64,000 nucleotides of DNA from Pogona vitticeps (lineage: Eukaryota; Chordata; Lepidosauria; Squamata; Agamidae): the NCBI RefSeq assembly GCF_051106095.1, contig NC_135786.1, positions 214,651,001 through 214,715,000 of the forward strand. The letters are read 5' to 3'. Position 1 is the stretch's first letter. Each line of letters begins with the position of its first letter. The position numbers were made by a program, and so were the translations under genes. Below are positions 48,060 to 58,254 of this stretch, piece by piece. Under the pieces are notes generated by a model that saw only the letters and a program-made list of their open reading frames with translations, had not been told where the DNA came from and made no database searches.

Positions 48060-50024
48060 GTGCGTGTAGTAGCCCCTCAAGGGAGAAGAGGGGCTGGGGA
48101 AGATTGGACCCGTTCGCGACACAGGGAAAAGGGATGGAAGTGCTCGGGGGTGGGAGTGAGTGGGGGCGGAGTAAAAACTGACGCCGGTTCCGTGACAGGG
48201 TTTTGGAAACACGTTGTGGGACCTGGCGGCGGGAGGAATTGGGGTAAAAAAAATATATGGGGCCAAAGTGGTCCGGGTAGAAGCGAAGTTGCTCGCTTCT
48301 TGTGGACGGTTGTGGCCGTGCCCTCTTCTCGGTGGGATCTCTTTCTGACTTCGCAGCTCACGGGGCAACTCGTGCTGAAAAGTTACCTGACTGCCCCCCC
48401 ACCCCCAGGCTTCCTCTTGCCGGACGGTGTGTTTCTAAGGATAGGTGGCTGACTTCAATAAAGACGCTGGTATAAGGGTATGGGTGGTGTTTCAAAGCTC
48501 ACTATAGACTTGCTCATCTGTTTCATGTGCTGGCTTTCAGGACTGAGACTTGAGGGAACTTACGATGTAGTTTTTTTTTTTTTTAAGTATTGCTACACTT
48601 CAATAAATATAAACATATAATTAAACCCTTGATAATGTTAAAACAAAATTAAAGTCAGAACTCTTAAAATATCTGTTAAGATGTAAGTCATAAGTACACG
48701 GCACTAAAAAGACAACAACACAAGAAGCTCAACCCACCTTTTCTGAGTCCACTTGCCAAAAATTTACCAGAATAACAAGGTCTTGCCTGGAAGGGACGGC
48801 AAGAAAGGGCTTATCTTAGCCTTCTTTGGCCTGAAGTTCTGAAACTCGGAGTTGCTTCAGAGAAGGCTGTCTCTGGTGTTGCTGCCTTGGAGGATGATGG
48901 GACTGAGAGAATAGCATCTCCTGCTGTTCTAAAAGCCAGCAAGGCTTGTAAAGAGAATGGTTGCAGTACACATCACCCTTCATAGCAAAAATCTAAAAGT
49001 CTTTTTAGTCCTTTACTTTCATTGCCTCTTAGTACATTATTCAACTGACTAGATTGATTTTTATTTGTTGACAACTACCTAAATCTTACAATGTCTGGTT
49101 TATAAGTGGGCATCAGTACTGATGCATGTTCAGGTTATAATGTACAGTTCACGTGTAATAGTGGAATCACTATTAGTCTGTGCTATAAATCTAAGTGATA
49201 TTAAAGTGGAAAAGTATTTAAGTTCATGTAGAGTCCATTTCTCTGCAGATATATTTGTGTAAAGCTACTAGCCCTAAGGTAAAGGTTCCCCTTGACATTT
49301 AGTCCAGTCGTGTCCAACTCTAGGGTGCAGTGCTCATCCCCGTTTCCAAGCCATAGAGCCAGCGTTTGTCCATAGACAGTTTCCGTGGTCATGTGGCCAG
49401 TGTGACTAGACACGGAACGCTGTTACCTTCCCACTGAGGTAGTACTTATTTATCTACTTGCATTTTTATATGCTTTCAAACTGCAAGGTTGGCAGGACCT
49501 GGAACAAGCGACAGGAGCTCACTCCGTAATGTGGATTTGATCTTATGACTGCTGATCTTCTGACCTTGCAGCACAGAGGCTTCTGTGATTTAAACTGCAG
49601 TGACACCACGTCCCTGCTAGACCTAAACCCAGTTCCTAATCCCAATGAGTATTGGCGATTTACAAGTGTCAGTTTACAATGCAAGGGTTCATTTAGTGGG
49701 TCGACTTTCTTTGGTATGAGGAATTGATTGTAGGCTGCTGAGTTTCATTATGCTTAGTCCATTATAGCTTGATTCTGTCCATGCTCACTAGGAAAAATGT
49801 ACATTTGGTTAAGATTGCAATGCCATAGTTGCTTGCCAAAGCGTAGGTGACAGTGAGCTCAGTGATACTCCTTAGGAGACATATAAATGACTGCACAACT
49901 GGGCTTTAAAGTAGACATATATTTCAGGCTCCTGTGATAAATCCAAGATTTAGATAGGCAGTTGGGCTAAGTGTGTTCTAAAACATGTATTTTCTGTACT
50001 AATTAAATATGCAATTTTTTAAAG
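48060..50024 (+). other. VPS13B: VPS13B intron 1
   Basis: About 2 kb between the inferred donor at 48060 and an acceptor before exon 2 (tttttaaag, AG at 50023-50024; other AGs at 50033-50034 and 50038-50039 are possible). It contains the end of the CpG block, a T-run near 48571-48584 and a Sauria SINE at 49278-49616. The remainder is unrecognised. Confidence 0.6.
49278..49616 (-). mobile_element. Sauria-type SINE, near full length, minus strand, TSD-bounded
   Basis: The reverse complement starts 'agggacgtggtgtcactgca' (tRNA-like head), passes 'gcagtcataagatcaaatcc' (B-box-like), 'gttccgtgtctagtcacact' and 'tggctctatggcttggaaac', and ends 'tagagttggacacgactgga' plus 'ctaaatgtcaaggggaac', the BovB-like tail. 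Flanks ctagccctaa (49268-49277) and ctagacctaa (49617-49626) agree at 9 of 10 bases. Sauria SINEs are tRNA-derived, depend on BovB machinery and are typical of Squamata, which supports the host assignment. Confidence 0.9.
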
Positions 50025-50044
50025 GTTCTGTCAGCAAAGGCACA

Positions 50045-50191
50045 ATGCTCGAGTCATATGTGACTCCTATTCTAATGAGCTATGTGAATCGCTATATTAA
50101 GAACTTGAAGCCTTCTGATCTACAGCTATCACTCTGGGGCGGAGATGTGGTTCTCAGCAAACTTGAACTAAAGCTTGATGTACTTGAACAG
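50045..50191 (+). CDS. VPS13B: VPS13B, coding exon 2 (start codon; residues 1-49)
   Basis: ATG at 50045 opens MLESYVTPILMSYV and the exon continues through 'NLKPSDLQLSLWGGDVVLSK' to 'LDVLEQ', followed by the donor gtatgt at 50192. From memory this is essentially the N-terminus of human VPS13B (COH1; Cohen syndrome protein), a giant (about 4,000 residues) bridge-like lipid-transfer protein acting at the Golgi and endosome contacts. The segment is the beginning of the Chorein_N domain, whose first helices and strands cap the lipid-transfer groove. The exon is 49 codons and ends in phase 0. The in-frame upstream MQFFKGSVSKG lies partly in intron or 5' UTR, so the start at 50045 is preferred because it matches the known protein. 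Exon start is 50025 or 50035; the bases before the ATG are untranslated. Confidence 0.96.
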
Positions 50192-51671
50192 GTATGTTAT
50201 CATTCCATCTATTTTATGCCTTAACCAGATAGTTAAATTCATGTAAAATTCCTAGAGTGAGTTGTTCTGAATTCTTATTACTATCAGGCGAATGACATAC
50301 ATGATTATTATAACTAAGACTAGCATGCCAGTAATAAAATATGAGTTTATGATGTGAATGGTGCTTTATTTGTCTGCCATGTATTATATACTGATTCATT
50401 AAAATGGCTTCTGTCTTTCTGTTATGTTTTTGCATTTTGGCCTGGAGCTTTAGCTTAGAAACTTCCATAGTTCTGTCTCAGGCCAGAAAGTATATTGAAT
50501 TCTGCACTGGTGAAATTTTTCCATAGGTGTCAAACAAGTTTTATTTATGCCTTGTTTATATGGAAGAAACATTAGATCTTGGCAGAAAATAATTCCATGC
50601 ATATTTATCCTAATTGCTGAGTTCAGGTGAGAGCTTCATGAGGAATTCTTCTACATATAACATGTTCCGTCCTGAACACTTGTGATACTGCCATGGATCT
50701 AAATGAAACACAGATCTGTATTCTTACTTTGGTCTGAGATAGTTAACTATCTTTGTTATAGGAGAATGTTATCGATCTTTTGTTGTTGTTTATTATATTG
50801 GTTGCACTGCAACAAATTGTGCAGAATGCCACACTTCATTTTCTTCTTGATAATTTTTAAGTGAAACACAGAGGTACAGGTATGATACCTGTACAAATGT
50901 GCATGTATGTGTTGCTGGATATCTGCCAGGGTTACTTTCTCTAATTCCACAAGAAGATACTTGAGTCACAGGGAGGAAAAGGATGTTCTAGCATTCCTAT
51001 ACAATTTAATTTAATTTAATTTGCTAAATTGGTTTGTTTTAATAACAAATATGTGCTGAAAGTCACCATATCTTCTTGTGGCCTTGGGAAAAATAACTTT
51101 GGTTGAGGTTCAGTAAAGTATACTTATGTGGAGGAATTAAACTTGTACCTGTGGATTGTTTTGGTGTATGAGTATTATGCCTTAAATGACTAGTTGCTCA
51201 GTTTACACTGTTACTTCAGGTGTTAAAAGGAAACAGTTGCATGAATACGAAGAAATCGAAGGATGATAGCATCTTTGCTTTTCCTCCTGTAGCCTTCTTT
51301 GTACATGCTTTCTTGTTCTCTGCTGTCTTCTGCATTTGGATGGAGGAGTTTGGAAGTTTATACGTCATACAGTTTTGTGTAGCTTATAGTGATGAACAGT
51401 AGTTAATTGTCACTATGGTCAGTCTTTAACATACAAAGTTCAAATTATAGATTGTGAAACTAGAAGCTTCTGAAACGACTGACTACATTAGAAGGAATGA
51501 GGAGAGCAAATGTGTGTGAGTCCGAGGCTTGCTGCAACTTGTATGCATTGTATATATTACACCAAACTATCATTTAGCATACTTTGCAGCTGTGGCCAGC
51601 CATCAACATCCTACTTTATATCTCCTTCATTTGGGTGATAAGTGGGCAAACGGCTGGAGCTGTTGATATTT

Positions 51672-51778
51672 AATATTAAGTATTAAAAATCAACTTTAAA
51701 AAATACTTTTTATTAAAAATCAACTTTTTAAAATACTATTAAAAATCAACTAATTTTTACTAAGTATTAAAAATTAAT
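51672..51778 (+). repeat. imperfect AT-rich tandem repeat
   Basis: The word tattaaaaatcaacttt recurs three times with variation (near 51680, 51708 and 51736), and a fourth truncated copy ends near 51778. Confidence 0.8.
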
Positions 51779-52124
51779 ATGTCTAAGTGTCAGTTATATG
51801 CCATAGTAAAACACTGAAGTATTTCTAGGCATGATACAATAGTGGTGTGACTTGTATAGTGAAACATGGACTCCACTCCATTGTCTTTCTCTATTGATTC
51901 TGGTCTCCTCTTTTCTTTCAGTGTTTTTCCATCCTCGTTTCCTTTCTGTTACTGAGTTAGGTGACAGTCTTATGCACACTTAACATTGGAGAAAACCCTA
52001 TTGAAAATTACTGAAGTCACTTCAGACATCAAGGAAATAGCTTTTGTAGTTGTCATTTACAATATACAGACTTGCTTTGGAATACTTTTCCTGTATATGT
52101 ATCTATGTACTATTAGTCTATGTA

Positions 52125-52234
52125 CCGTGTTCCACCAAAGTAAGACAGGGTCTTATATTAATGGTCTTATATATTAGCCGCCTAGAGTGGATGAGTAGTC
52201 CAGATAGGCGGGGTATAAATTAAATAAAATAAAA

Positions 52235-52265
<31 letters not shown>

Positions 52266-52488
52266 AGTTTGCTCCAAAAATGCATTAGGACTTATTTTCT
52301 GTTTTTTTTTTCATGTAAAACAATCTACATTTATTCAAATACAGTCATGTCATCTTCTGGTTGCTGCACAATGGTGGAGGGGCGGGGCTTTACTTAACTG
52401 GGTCTTATTTTGGGGTAGGGCTTATATTATGAGCATCAACATACTAGGGCTTATTTTCAAGTTAATTTTTATTTTAAGGGAAACAGAG
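52125..52488. mobile_element. mariner-like MITE (TA-flanked), interrupted by an L2-tail insert
   Basis: The element starts ccgtgttccaccaaagtaag after a TA (52123-52124) and ends 'ttaagggaaacagag' before a TA (52489-52490). This fits a widespread vertebrate Tc1/mariner-like MITE with terminus CCGTGTTTCCCC and 'gggtcttatatt', 'tgctccaaaa', 'ggggcggggc' landmarks, all present in order. Between the landmarks, about 52170-52266 holds foreign sequence: 'tagccgcctagagtggatga', 'aggcggggtataaatt' and an (AAAT)n run, which is an L2/SINE-type 3' tail. A later retroposon insertion into the MITE is the simplest reading. Confidence 0.75.
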
Positions 52489-52545
52489 TATATCTCAATA
52501 TTTTATGGGATTAATGTTTGAGAAGGTTTTCTGATTTCATTTGAA

Positions 52546-53065
52546 TTAATAGCTGAAAACAAAGTTTACAGACACCACAACTGTGTCGTGAGCCAAATTA
52601 CAAAATATTACAGTGAATCTGTCATCGTGATTGGGTTCATTAAAGATTTGAAGCAGCTCCTCTCTTTTGGCGGGAAATGACAACTGAGCCTCCTTTGAAA
52701 TATTAATAGATTTATTTGGTTTAACATTTGGTGATTTCACAGCAACTTCTATGGGTTCAAAACAAGTGAGATTTGGCAACTGTCCAAAGTGTGAAGACAA
52801 GAACTTCGTCTGTAAATTGGCAAGGTTCATTGAGGGCCTGGCTCAAAACGTTCCCGGTTGGTGGGTTTCCTCATTGGAGCATTCCGAACTTCGCAAATTG
52901 TCCCGCAACAAAGGTGTCTTGCCCAATCTCCCTCCGATGATGGTTGGCTGAAAGATTGGTCTGGTCACATCACCTTCCTCAAGTGACCTGGTCCCCACAG
53001 AAAGACCACAACTGTCCATTTTAGTACCTCTGTCAGTTCCCTTTTCCTTTGAAGTTGGGGTCAGG
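52546..53065 (-). other. unidentified protein-like relic, minus strand
   Basis: The minus strand carries a mostly open frame of about 170 codons, of which 52546-52830 is uninterrupted (94 codons: MNLANLQTKFLSSHFGQL and on to 'LLQIFNEPNHDDRFTVIFCN'). The frame is broken. Its composition looks protein-like rather than low-complexity, yet I recognise no family. It could be an old element ORF, a retro-pseudogene or chance. A purine-rich strand (53120-53455) lies just upstream in its orientation. Confidence 0.35.
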
Positions 53066-53119
53066 AAGTAATCCTCCTACCTTCAAATTATGGGCACCTT
53101 CTAATAGCCCGCACGCTCT

Positions 53120-53455
53120 TTCATATCTGTGTTCGCCTTTCTCTCTCTCTACTTTTCTCCTCTTTCATTCTCTCTCCCTGAGTATACTAAACTATCGCCT
53201 CCCACTTTGATCTCCTATATCCTCTTCCCACATAGGCAAGATTAACTCCTCTCCCCCTTTCTTTCTCCCTCTTCTACCAAACAGATTTCAATCTTCTCTT
53301 CTTTCCCTTTTGATTCCTTTCCTCTCTCTTCTTCCACACTCAGTTCCTCACTTTCTATTATCTTTCTTCTCTCTCTCTTTCTCTGTCTCGCTCTGACATC
53401 TCTAGTCGAAGGGACGGCTCACTCTCTTCTTTTTCTTTTTGGTCTACCACTCATT
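53120..53455 (+). repeat. polypyrimidine stretch (CT-rich on +)
   Basis: About 330 bp that is strongly T/C-biased on the plus strand, with CTCT and TTCTCC words and several short CT runs. It might be the GA-rich 5' part of a minus-strand element linked to the relic at 52546-53065, or simple decay. Confidence 0.7.
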
Positions 53456-53986
53456 CACAGTCATACTACAAACTGACTTTGAATCTAGCATAAACTGCAC
53501 AAGATGATTGTCATATGATGTGTAAGGGGTAAGGGGGAGACTAATTTTTGAAGAATGTTCTGCATTCTGCTATAAATATTTTAAAATAGAATAGGAAGAA
53601 TAAGTACCAGAATTTCCAAAATACTTACTGAACACATTTCCACTCTTGAAGATGATATTTACTAGGCTGCATCTATTTCAACTTGTTTGTATTAAAAGGA
53701 ATGTAAACATCAGTTCTGTGCCGCGTCAATACCTACTTTAAGATATCAAGTGACATTAGTAATTTCTTCTTTACAAACATGCATGCTTACCTGGTAAGGT
53801 TTGAAAAAGAAATCAGTTTTTATACATACAAAGAATTACGTCTCAGATGTCAATATTCTGTTGGTGTTGCTCTCTTGGTATGTTGGAAGTGATGTAATTG
53901 ACACCAGATTTAACTACCTGTCATTAGATTGCAGCTAATTCAACATTACTGGCTTAATTTCAAGTTGTATGTGACATGTACACAGT

Positions 53987-54150
53987 GGCCAAAATCCTGT
54001 TGCTTAACATAGTAAATTGCATTAGAGTAGGCTACAGATTTGGTAAGTCAACTCTTCCATAAGATTCAAATTGGCCTACTCTAACTGCAACTTACTATAC
54101 TAAAGTATATACTAAATTCAATGGGATCTGCTGTGCCACAATTTATATAC
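53987..54150. mobile_element. palindromic MITE, relative of 38699-38900
   Basis: Starts ggccaaaatcctgttgctta, matching the termini of the element at 38699-38900. Interior inverted words 'attagagtaggct' and 'ggcctactctaact' form a hairpin. The right terminus is degraded. Confidence 0.6.
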
Positions 54151-54284
54151 GAGATATATTCTCATGTAAGTGTGTGCAGGATTTCAGGATATAAGGGGGA
54201 AAAAGAATGGGCATGCAAAAAGGGCATTTGATATACTGCTGAATCTTATAAGTGCTAACTTTGGCATACCCATTTATATACAAA

Positions 54285-55010
54285 GATGACAATGTATTTA
54301 AAATATTTTTACCCTGCCTTTCTCTTAAGAAAGGATCCAAGGTGGCTTACATCATTAAAGCGCAATAGTAAAGCTAAACACAGTGATTAATTTAAATATT
54401 AAATAAATTAATAACATTAAAAATGTTAGGTAAAGCATTACTAAAACAGATTGAGAAGCAACAAAATGCAGACCATGTATTTAAAAACCTCTCCTAGATA
54501 GTCTGTCACTATGGAAAAGGCTGCATGAAGAGAAGGACAGCAGTGATGGGGCCAGCCTAGCCTTCTGTGGGAGGGATTTCCAGAGTCTGAGAGCAGCAGG
54601 ACAGAAGGAACTCTCCCGTGTCCCTACTATGCATGCATGTGGGGAGGGAGGGACAGAGAGAAAGGCCTTCCCTGATGATCTTAACACAAGAGCAGGCTCA
54701 TTGAAGGAGATATTGACCTAGAGCTTGGACCCAAGCCATTTTGGGCTTCATAGGTTAAAAACAGCACTTTTAATTGAACTCAGAAATGGATCAGGAGCCA
54801 CTTGAGCTGCTGTAACAGGGGTGGGTGGGCTTTGAGATCCTTGTAACCAGCCCCACTTAACAATCTGGTTGCAGCCTTTTGGGCCCCTTGTAATTTCTGA
54901 GCACTTTCCAAAGGAAGCCCCACTTAGAGTGCATTACATTAACTTAGCTGGGATGTAGCAAAGGCATGTGTCACTATGGCCAGGTCAGACCTTTCTAGGA
55001 TATCACTGTG
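54285..55010 (-). mobile_element. L2-clade LINE 3' region, minus strand
   Basis: The antisense tail 'taccctgcctttctcttaag' is followed by 3' UTR words ('atttccagagtctgagagca', 'acccaagccattttgggctt', 'tttaattgaactcagaaatg') parallel to those at 34440-35000. 'aaaggaagccccacttagag' near 54912 is the decayed 'CNALYVGLP' region. Confidence 0.75.
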
Positions 55011-55039
55011 TTAGTTGTATGTAAAGTTAATGGGCAAAA

Positions 55040-55186
55040 TTCTGATTGCATAAATTTGGACCAGCAATTGTATTTTTTAATTGTTTTATCTTTTTATTGT
55101 AATTTTATTGTATTTTAATTGTTGTAAGCGGCCCAGAGACCTTTGGGTAGAGTGGGTGGAATATTAAATAAATAAATAAATAAATA
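55040..55186 (+). mobile_element. L2-type LINE 3' end, plus strand
   Basis: 'attgttgtaagcggcccaga', 'gacctttgggtagagtgggt' and 'ggaatattaaataaataaat' are the plus-strand L2-like terminal hairpin and (AAAT)n tail. It lies next to the minus-strand copy at 54285-55010, giving two tails on opposite strands. Confidence 0.75.
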
Positions 55187-55442
55187 ACCTGGATTGGGCA
55201 CTGAAAATATTTAGTTTAAACTACAGAAAAAACCTCTTATCCCCACCTTAGTGTTCTAAGGTTCCGTAGGGTTTCCTTTTGCCTTGAGGTAGCTTTTGGG
55301 CCTTGAGTTGGTGGAGGGGGGGGAGGCTTTAATAGCAAAGAATCACCACTGGTGGTAGCAGTCTGGCAGTTTGTTTTGTTTAAATTTTACAGACTTCTCC
55401 CATCCAGCGTCTGGGTGGGAGAACTCTTTAAAACTTAATTTA

Positions 55443-56525
55443 GATGTGGTGGGAGTGTAAATTGATTCAGAAATTTTGGAAATTGATTTTTAAGGAAATA
55501 TGTAATATATTTGGAAAAGATATCAAACTTAATTCTAAAACTGCTTTGCTGTCAATTTTTGATAAGATAGAACTTGAGTATTGCTCAAAGGAATTGATTT
55601 CTAATTTTATGACAAATGCTAGAATATTAATAGCTAGATTCTGGAAAGCTAAAAATGATATTAAATTAGAAGACTGGTACAGTGGTGCCTCGCTTAACGA
55701 GCACCTCGTATAGCGACGAATCCGCATAGCGATCCCTTTTCCGGGATCTAATGCGGAGGCATCGCGTCGGCCTCTATGGCAGAAACTTGCATAGCGAAGA
55801 TCGGTAAGCATTTCGCTTACCGACCGGCGCTTTTGCGACTCGCGGATCAGCTGTTCGGCGGGTCCAAAATGGCTGCCGGAACAGCCGAAATGGCCGCACG
55901 CCCTCCCCTCGCTTACCGAGGGCGCGAAAATGGCTGCCGGCTATGGGAACACTTTGTTAAACGGTGAGTTTTCTGCCGATTTGGAACGCATTAAACGATG
56001 TTTAATGCATTCCAATGGCTTTTTTTGTTCCGTTTAACTAAGTATTCACATAGCGAAGATTAATCCGGAACGGATTAACCTCGCTATGCGAGGCACCACT
56101 GTATAATGAAGTATGGGACATTGCATTAAATGATAAATTGACTACTGAACTTAAGATGAAAAGAGGGGAAATAAGTTTAAATATTTTTATGCTGTTTGGG
56201 GTAGATTTATTGAATTTGTATTAGTGAAAGGAATGGGGAAAGCCTCTAAGCAACAATCAATACAATTTTGGAAAGGAGGTTTGTAATAAAAATATTGCTC
56301 CAAAGGGTCCTGTGGGTATGGGGGGTGCACTGTTTTTTTAGATTGTATTAGTAAGTATTTTGTATTCTTTTTTGATCCCAGAGTCTTTTTGTTTGTTTCT
56401 TTTTTTTCTTTTGTGATGACAATTGTTGCTAAATTAGTTTAAGTCTGTCTCATTTAATCCGTTAAATTATGGTCTTGGTAGGATCCAACTGTTTGCACTC
56501 AATGAAAAAAAAAAGAACAACGTAG
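55443..56525 (+). mobile_element. L1-clade LINE 3' end, plus strand, interrupted by a MITE
   Basis: The frame at 55444-55680 reads 'WWECKLIQKFWKLIFKEICN', 'ILIARFWKAKNDIKLEDWY', the C-terminal region of L1 ORF2 (usually 'CW.C..I..FW..I..EI...L', then 'AARILIA..WK'). The same frame resumes after the inserted element as 'NEVWDIALNDKLTTELKMK'. An A-rich end occurs at about 56505. The copy is 5'-truncated to roughly 660 bp of L1 sequence (excluding the insert). Confidence 0.87.
55680..56101. mobile_element. Tigger/mariner-like MITE, 422 bp, TA target duplication
   Basis: Left end cagtggtgcctcgcttaacg and right end, reversed, cagtggtgcctcgcatagcg differ at 2 of the first 20 bases. TA precedes (55678-55679) and follows (56102-56103), the Tc1/mariner signature. 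Superfamily Tigger/pogo-like is suggested by the CAGTGGTGCCTCG terminus, but I cannot prove it. The sequence is CpG-rich (gcgacgaatccgcatagcga) in contrast to its AT-rich surroundings. Little CpG decay suggests a recent insertion, or an unmethylated state. The short frames across it are incidental. Confidence 0.9.
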
Positions 56526-56639
56526 GAAACTGCTAATGTTTTAACAGAAAAAAACAATTAAAATTTTATGATTTTTTTAATGTACCCCAGCAGTGTACTT
56601 TGCTTGGTAGCTGTCATTGATGCAACCTTTGTTTCCTAG

Positions 56640-56783
56640 GAGCTGAAATTACCATTTACATTTTTAAGTGGACACATTCATGAATTGCGTATCCATGTGC
56701 CATGGACAAAGCTTGGTTCCGAGCCAGTTGTAATCACAATCAATACAATGGAGTGCATCTTGAATCTAAAAGATGGAGCCCAG
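56640..56783 (+). CDS. VPS13B: VPS13B, coding exon 3 (residues 50-97)
   Basis: Acceptor tttcctag (AG at 56638-56639) is followed by ELKLPFTFLSGHIHELRIHV, 'PWTKLGSEPVVITINTMECI' and 'LNLKDGAQ', then donor gtaaaa at 56784. The exon is 48 codons, phase 0 at both ends, and joins exon 2 as 'LDVLEQ-ELKLPF', as recalled for the human protein. It continues the Chorein_N domain; PWTKLGSEPV is the VPS13-type 'PW..L...PV' segment. Residues N and A in 'LNLKDGAQ' differ from human (K and I as recalled), consistent with a distant vertebrate orthologue. Confidence 0.96.
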
Positions 56784-58054
56784 GTAAAAACAAACAAACA
56801 AGAGAAAAGACATGTGTACTCTCTAAGAATGCAGCGTGAGCTGAATGGATTTTACAGTAATTTAAATTGTTAGGTGCATTTTCTAAACTGTACTTGGTGC
56901 TATTCACCTTATTTTTATAAATGTCCTTGAAGTCTTTCTATTGCTGTGAAATTGTGATTGGCAGTTCAGTTTGTCAAATGCATTTTTTTTTATTAAGCAA
57001 GACATTTATCTTGGGAATATATTTGTTTAGTTTTCTACCAGGGAAGATACTGAATCTGTTTGTTGGAGTTTAGTATTTTCATGTTTGAAAGATGAAAAAA
57101 GTGATAGAAGTGATTTCTCTCTTTTAATCTTGTTGCGGCAACGGCTTTTGTACTGGTATCCTAATTGCATTTGCTTGTTTTACCTCTCTTCCTTGTCACA
57201 AAACTAAGTTTCTTTTGCCTGTAATCCTGAGTTCTTAATTTCTGTGCAACTCCAGTGTTGCATGCTGCCAGGGAATGGGAGAAAATAAGAGTTGTCCAAT
57301 AACTGATTTCTAGGAACTTGAACAATCTCAAGTTTTTGTTTCTGTTAGCGGCAACAATTAGCAAACTGCTTAGGGGGATATTTGGATATGCAAAATGCTA
57401 ATATTGCCTGTGCAGGCGCTTCCTGTCAACCATGGTAAGAAAAACAAAAAATGTGTTTGCTTAGAGTCAGTATACTTCTGAAAAGTTAAATGCTGAGGAT
57501 AGACCATTTGCAGGCCGGGAGAGGGATCGGCAAATATATGGCTTAGATATGGGCAGAATTGGCACTTTTAATTTCTCTTGGTTTCTGTATCAGGTTGTTT
57601 TACCCTCAAAAAAATCTGTAGAGAAATTAGCAATTTTGTGTGTGTACTTTTGCTTAAAGATGCAATATTTATCTAAAAGTGTGGTCTAAAGAGCTGCATT
57701 GCAAAATGTAGAGAAGTTTGAATACTACTGCCTTCATGTTCACATATTGATTTAGAATATATGTGTTTGTATCGATATGGAGGTTGAATAGAATTTTTCT
57801 CACAATTAAAAGAGCTGTTGTCCCTAGGCCCTGCTTTTACACATTCCAAAAACATTTGCTCACCTTTTTTGGACAAGATAGAGATAGGTAACTTACACAA
57901 GAACATGTTCTTGAATACTTGAATATTTGATAACACAGCATTTGTTGTTGAAAAGGTAAAATTTAGCGCAGAGAGTTGCCCAGAACTGTAAACTGAGGTA
58001 GGATTTAAGTTCTAACAAGCAACTTGAATGAATAAGTCCCCAAAATTAATGATC

Positions 58055-58225
58055 CTGAGCAAGGCTCCCTCTAAGCCAGTCACACGTGCGACTGTGCCTC
58101 CTTCTGTGCCACTCTCTTCCATCTCCACGCAGCAATCGCGTTTGGTTCCGGTCGCAACGGCACCCTGAATGTGCAGGGGAGGCACACGCACACACAGGGG
58201 TGAAGTTGTGTGAGAGACAGGCAGA
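58055..58225. other. isolated CpG-rich block in AT-rich intron
   Basis: Contains gtgcgac, aatcgcg, ccggtcgc and ggcacac words and an AC run, in otherwise AT-rich intron DNA. It might be a young GC-rich MITE or SINE fragment; no termini were found. Confidence 0.4.
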
Positions 58226-58254
58226 GCCTTTCTCCTTAACAAAAGAAGCAAGGT

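Larger units (their letters stand above)
47650..48450 (+). promoter_or_regulatory. VPS13B: CpG-island promoter of VPS13B (inferred)
   Basis: A sharply bounded GC- and CpG-rich block in otherwise AT-rich DNA, densest from 47740 to 48070 (ccggcgctagtttccgccgg, gaggcgccgagggacggcgg). No TATA box is apparent. ETS-like CCGGAA/TTCCGG words occur (tttccggtc near 47696, cccggaaccg near 47866), as is common in housekeeping promoters. It lies about 2 kb upstream of the VPS13B start codon, where a non-coding first exon is expected. Long frames on both strands (for example the 181-codon minus frame 47823-48368) are GC-rich artefacts. Divergent transcription is possible but not shown. Confidence 0.8.
50192..56639 (+). 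other. VPS13B: VPS13B intron 2
   Basis: 6.4 kb between donor gtatgt and acceptor tttcctag. It holds a decayed AT-rich tandem patch, a mariner-like MITE with an L2-tail insert, an unidentified minus-strand relic, a polypyrimidine stretch, L2 fragments in both orientations and an L1 3' end split by a Tigger-like MITE. From 50192 to 51670 nothing beyond AT-rich intron is recognised. Confidence 0.9.

Noticed and set aside
47823-48368. 181-codon minus-strand ORF over the CpG block
   Set aside because: Proline/arginine/serine-rich translation from GC-rich DNA with few stops; no domain, and it overlaps the inferred promoter and exon 1 on the other strand.
55776-55967. 63-codon ORF (MAETCIAKIG...) as a small gene
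   Set aside because: Lies wholly inside the Tigger-like MITE.
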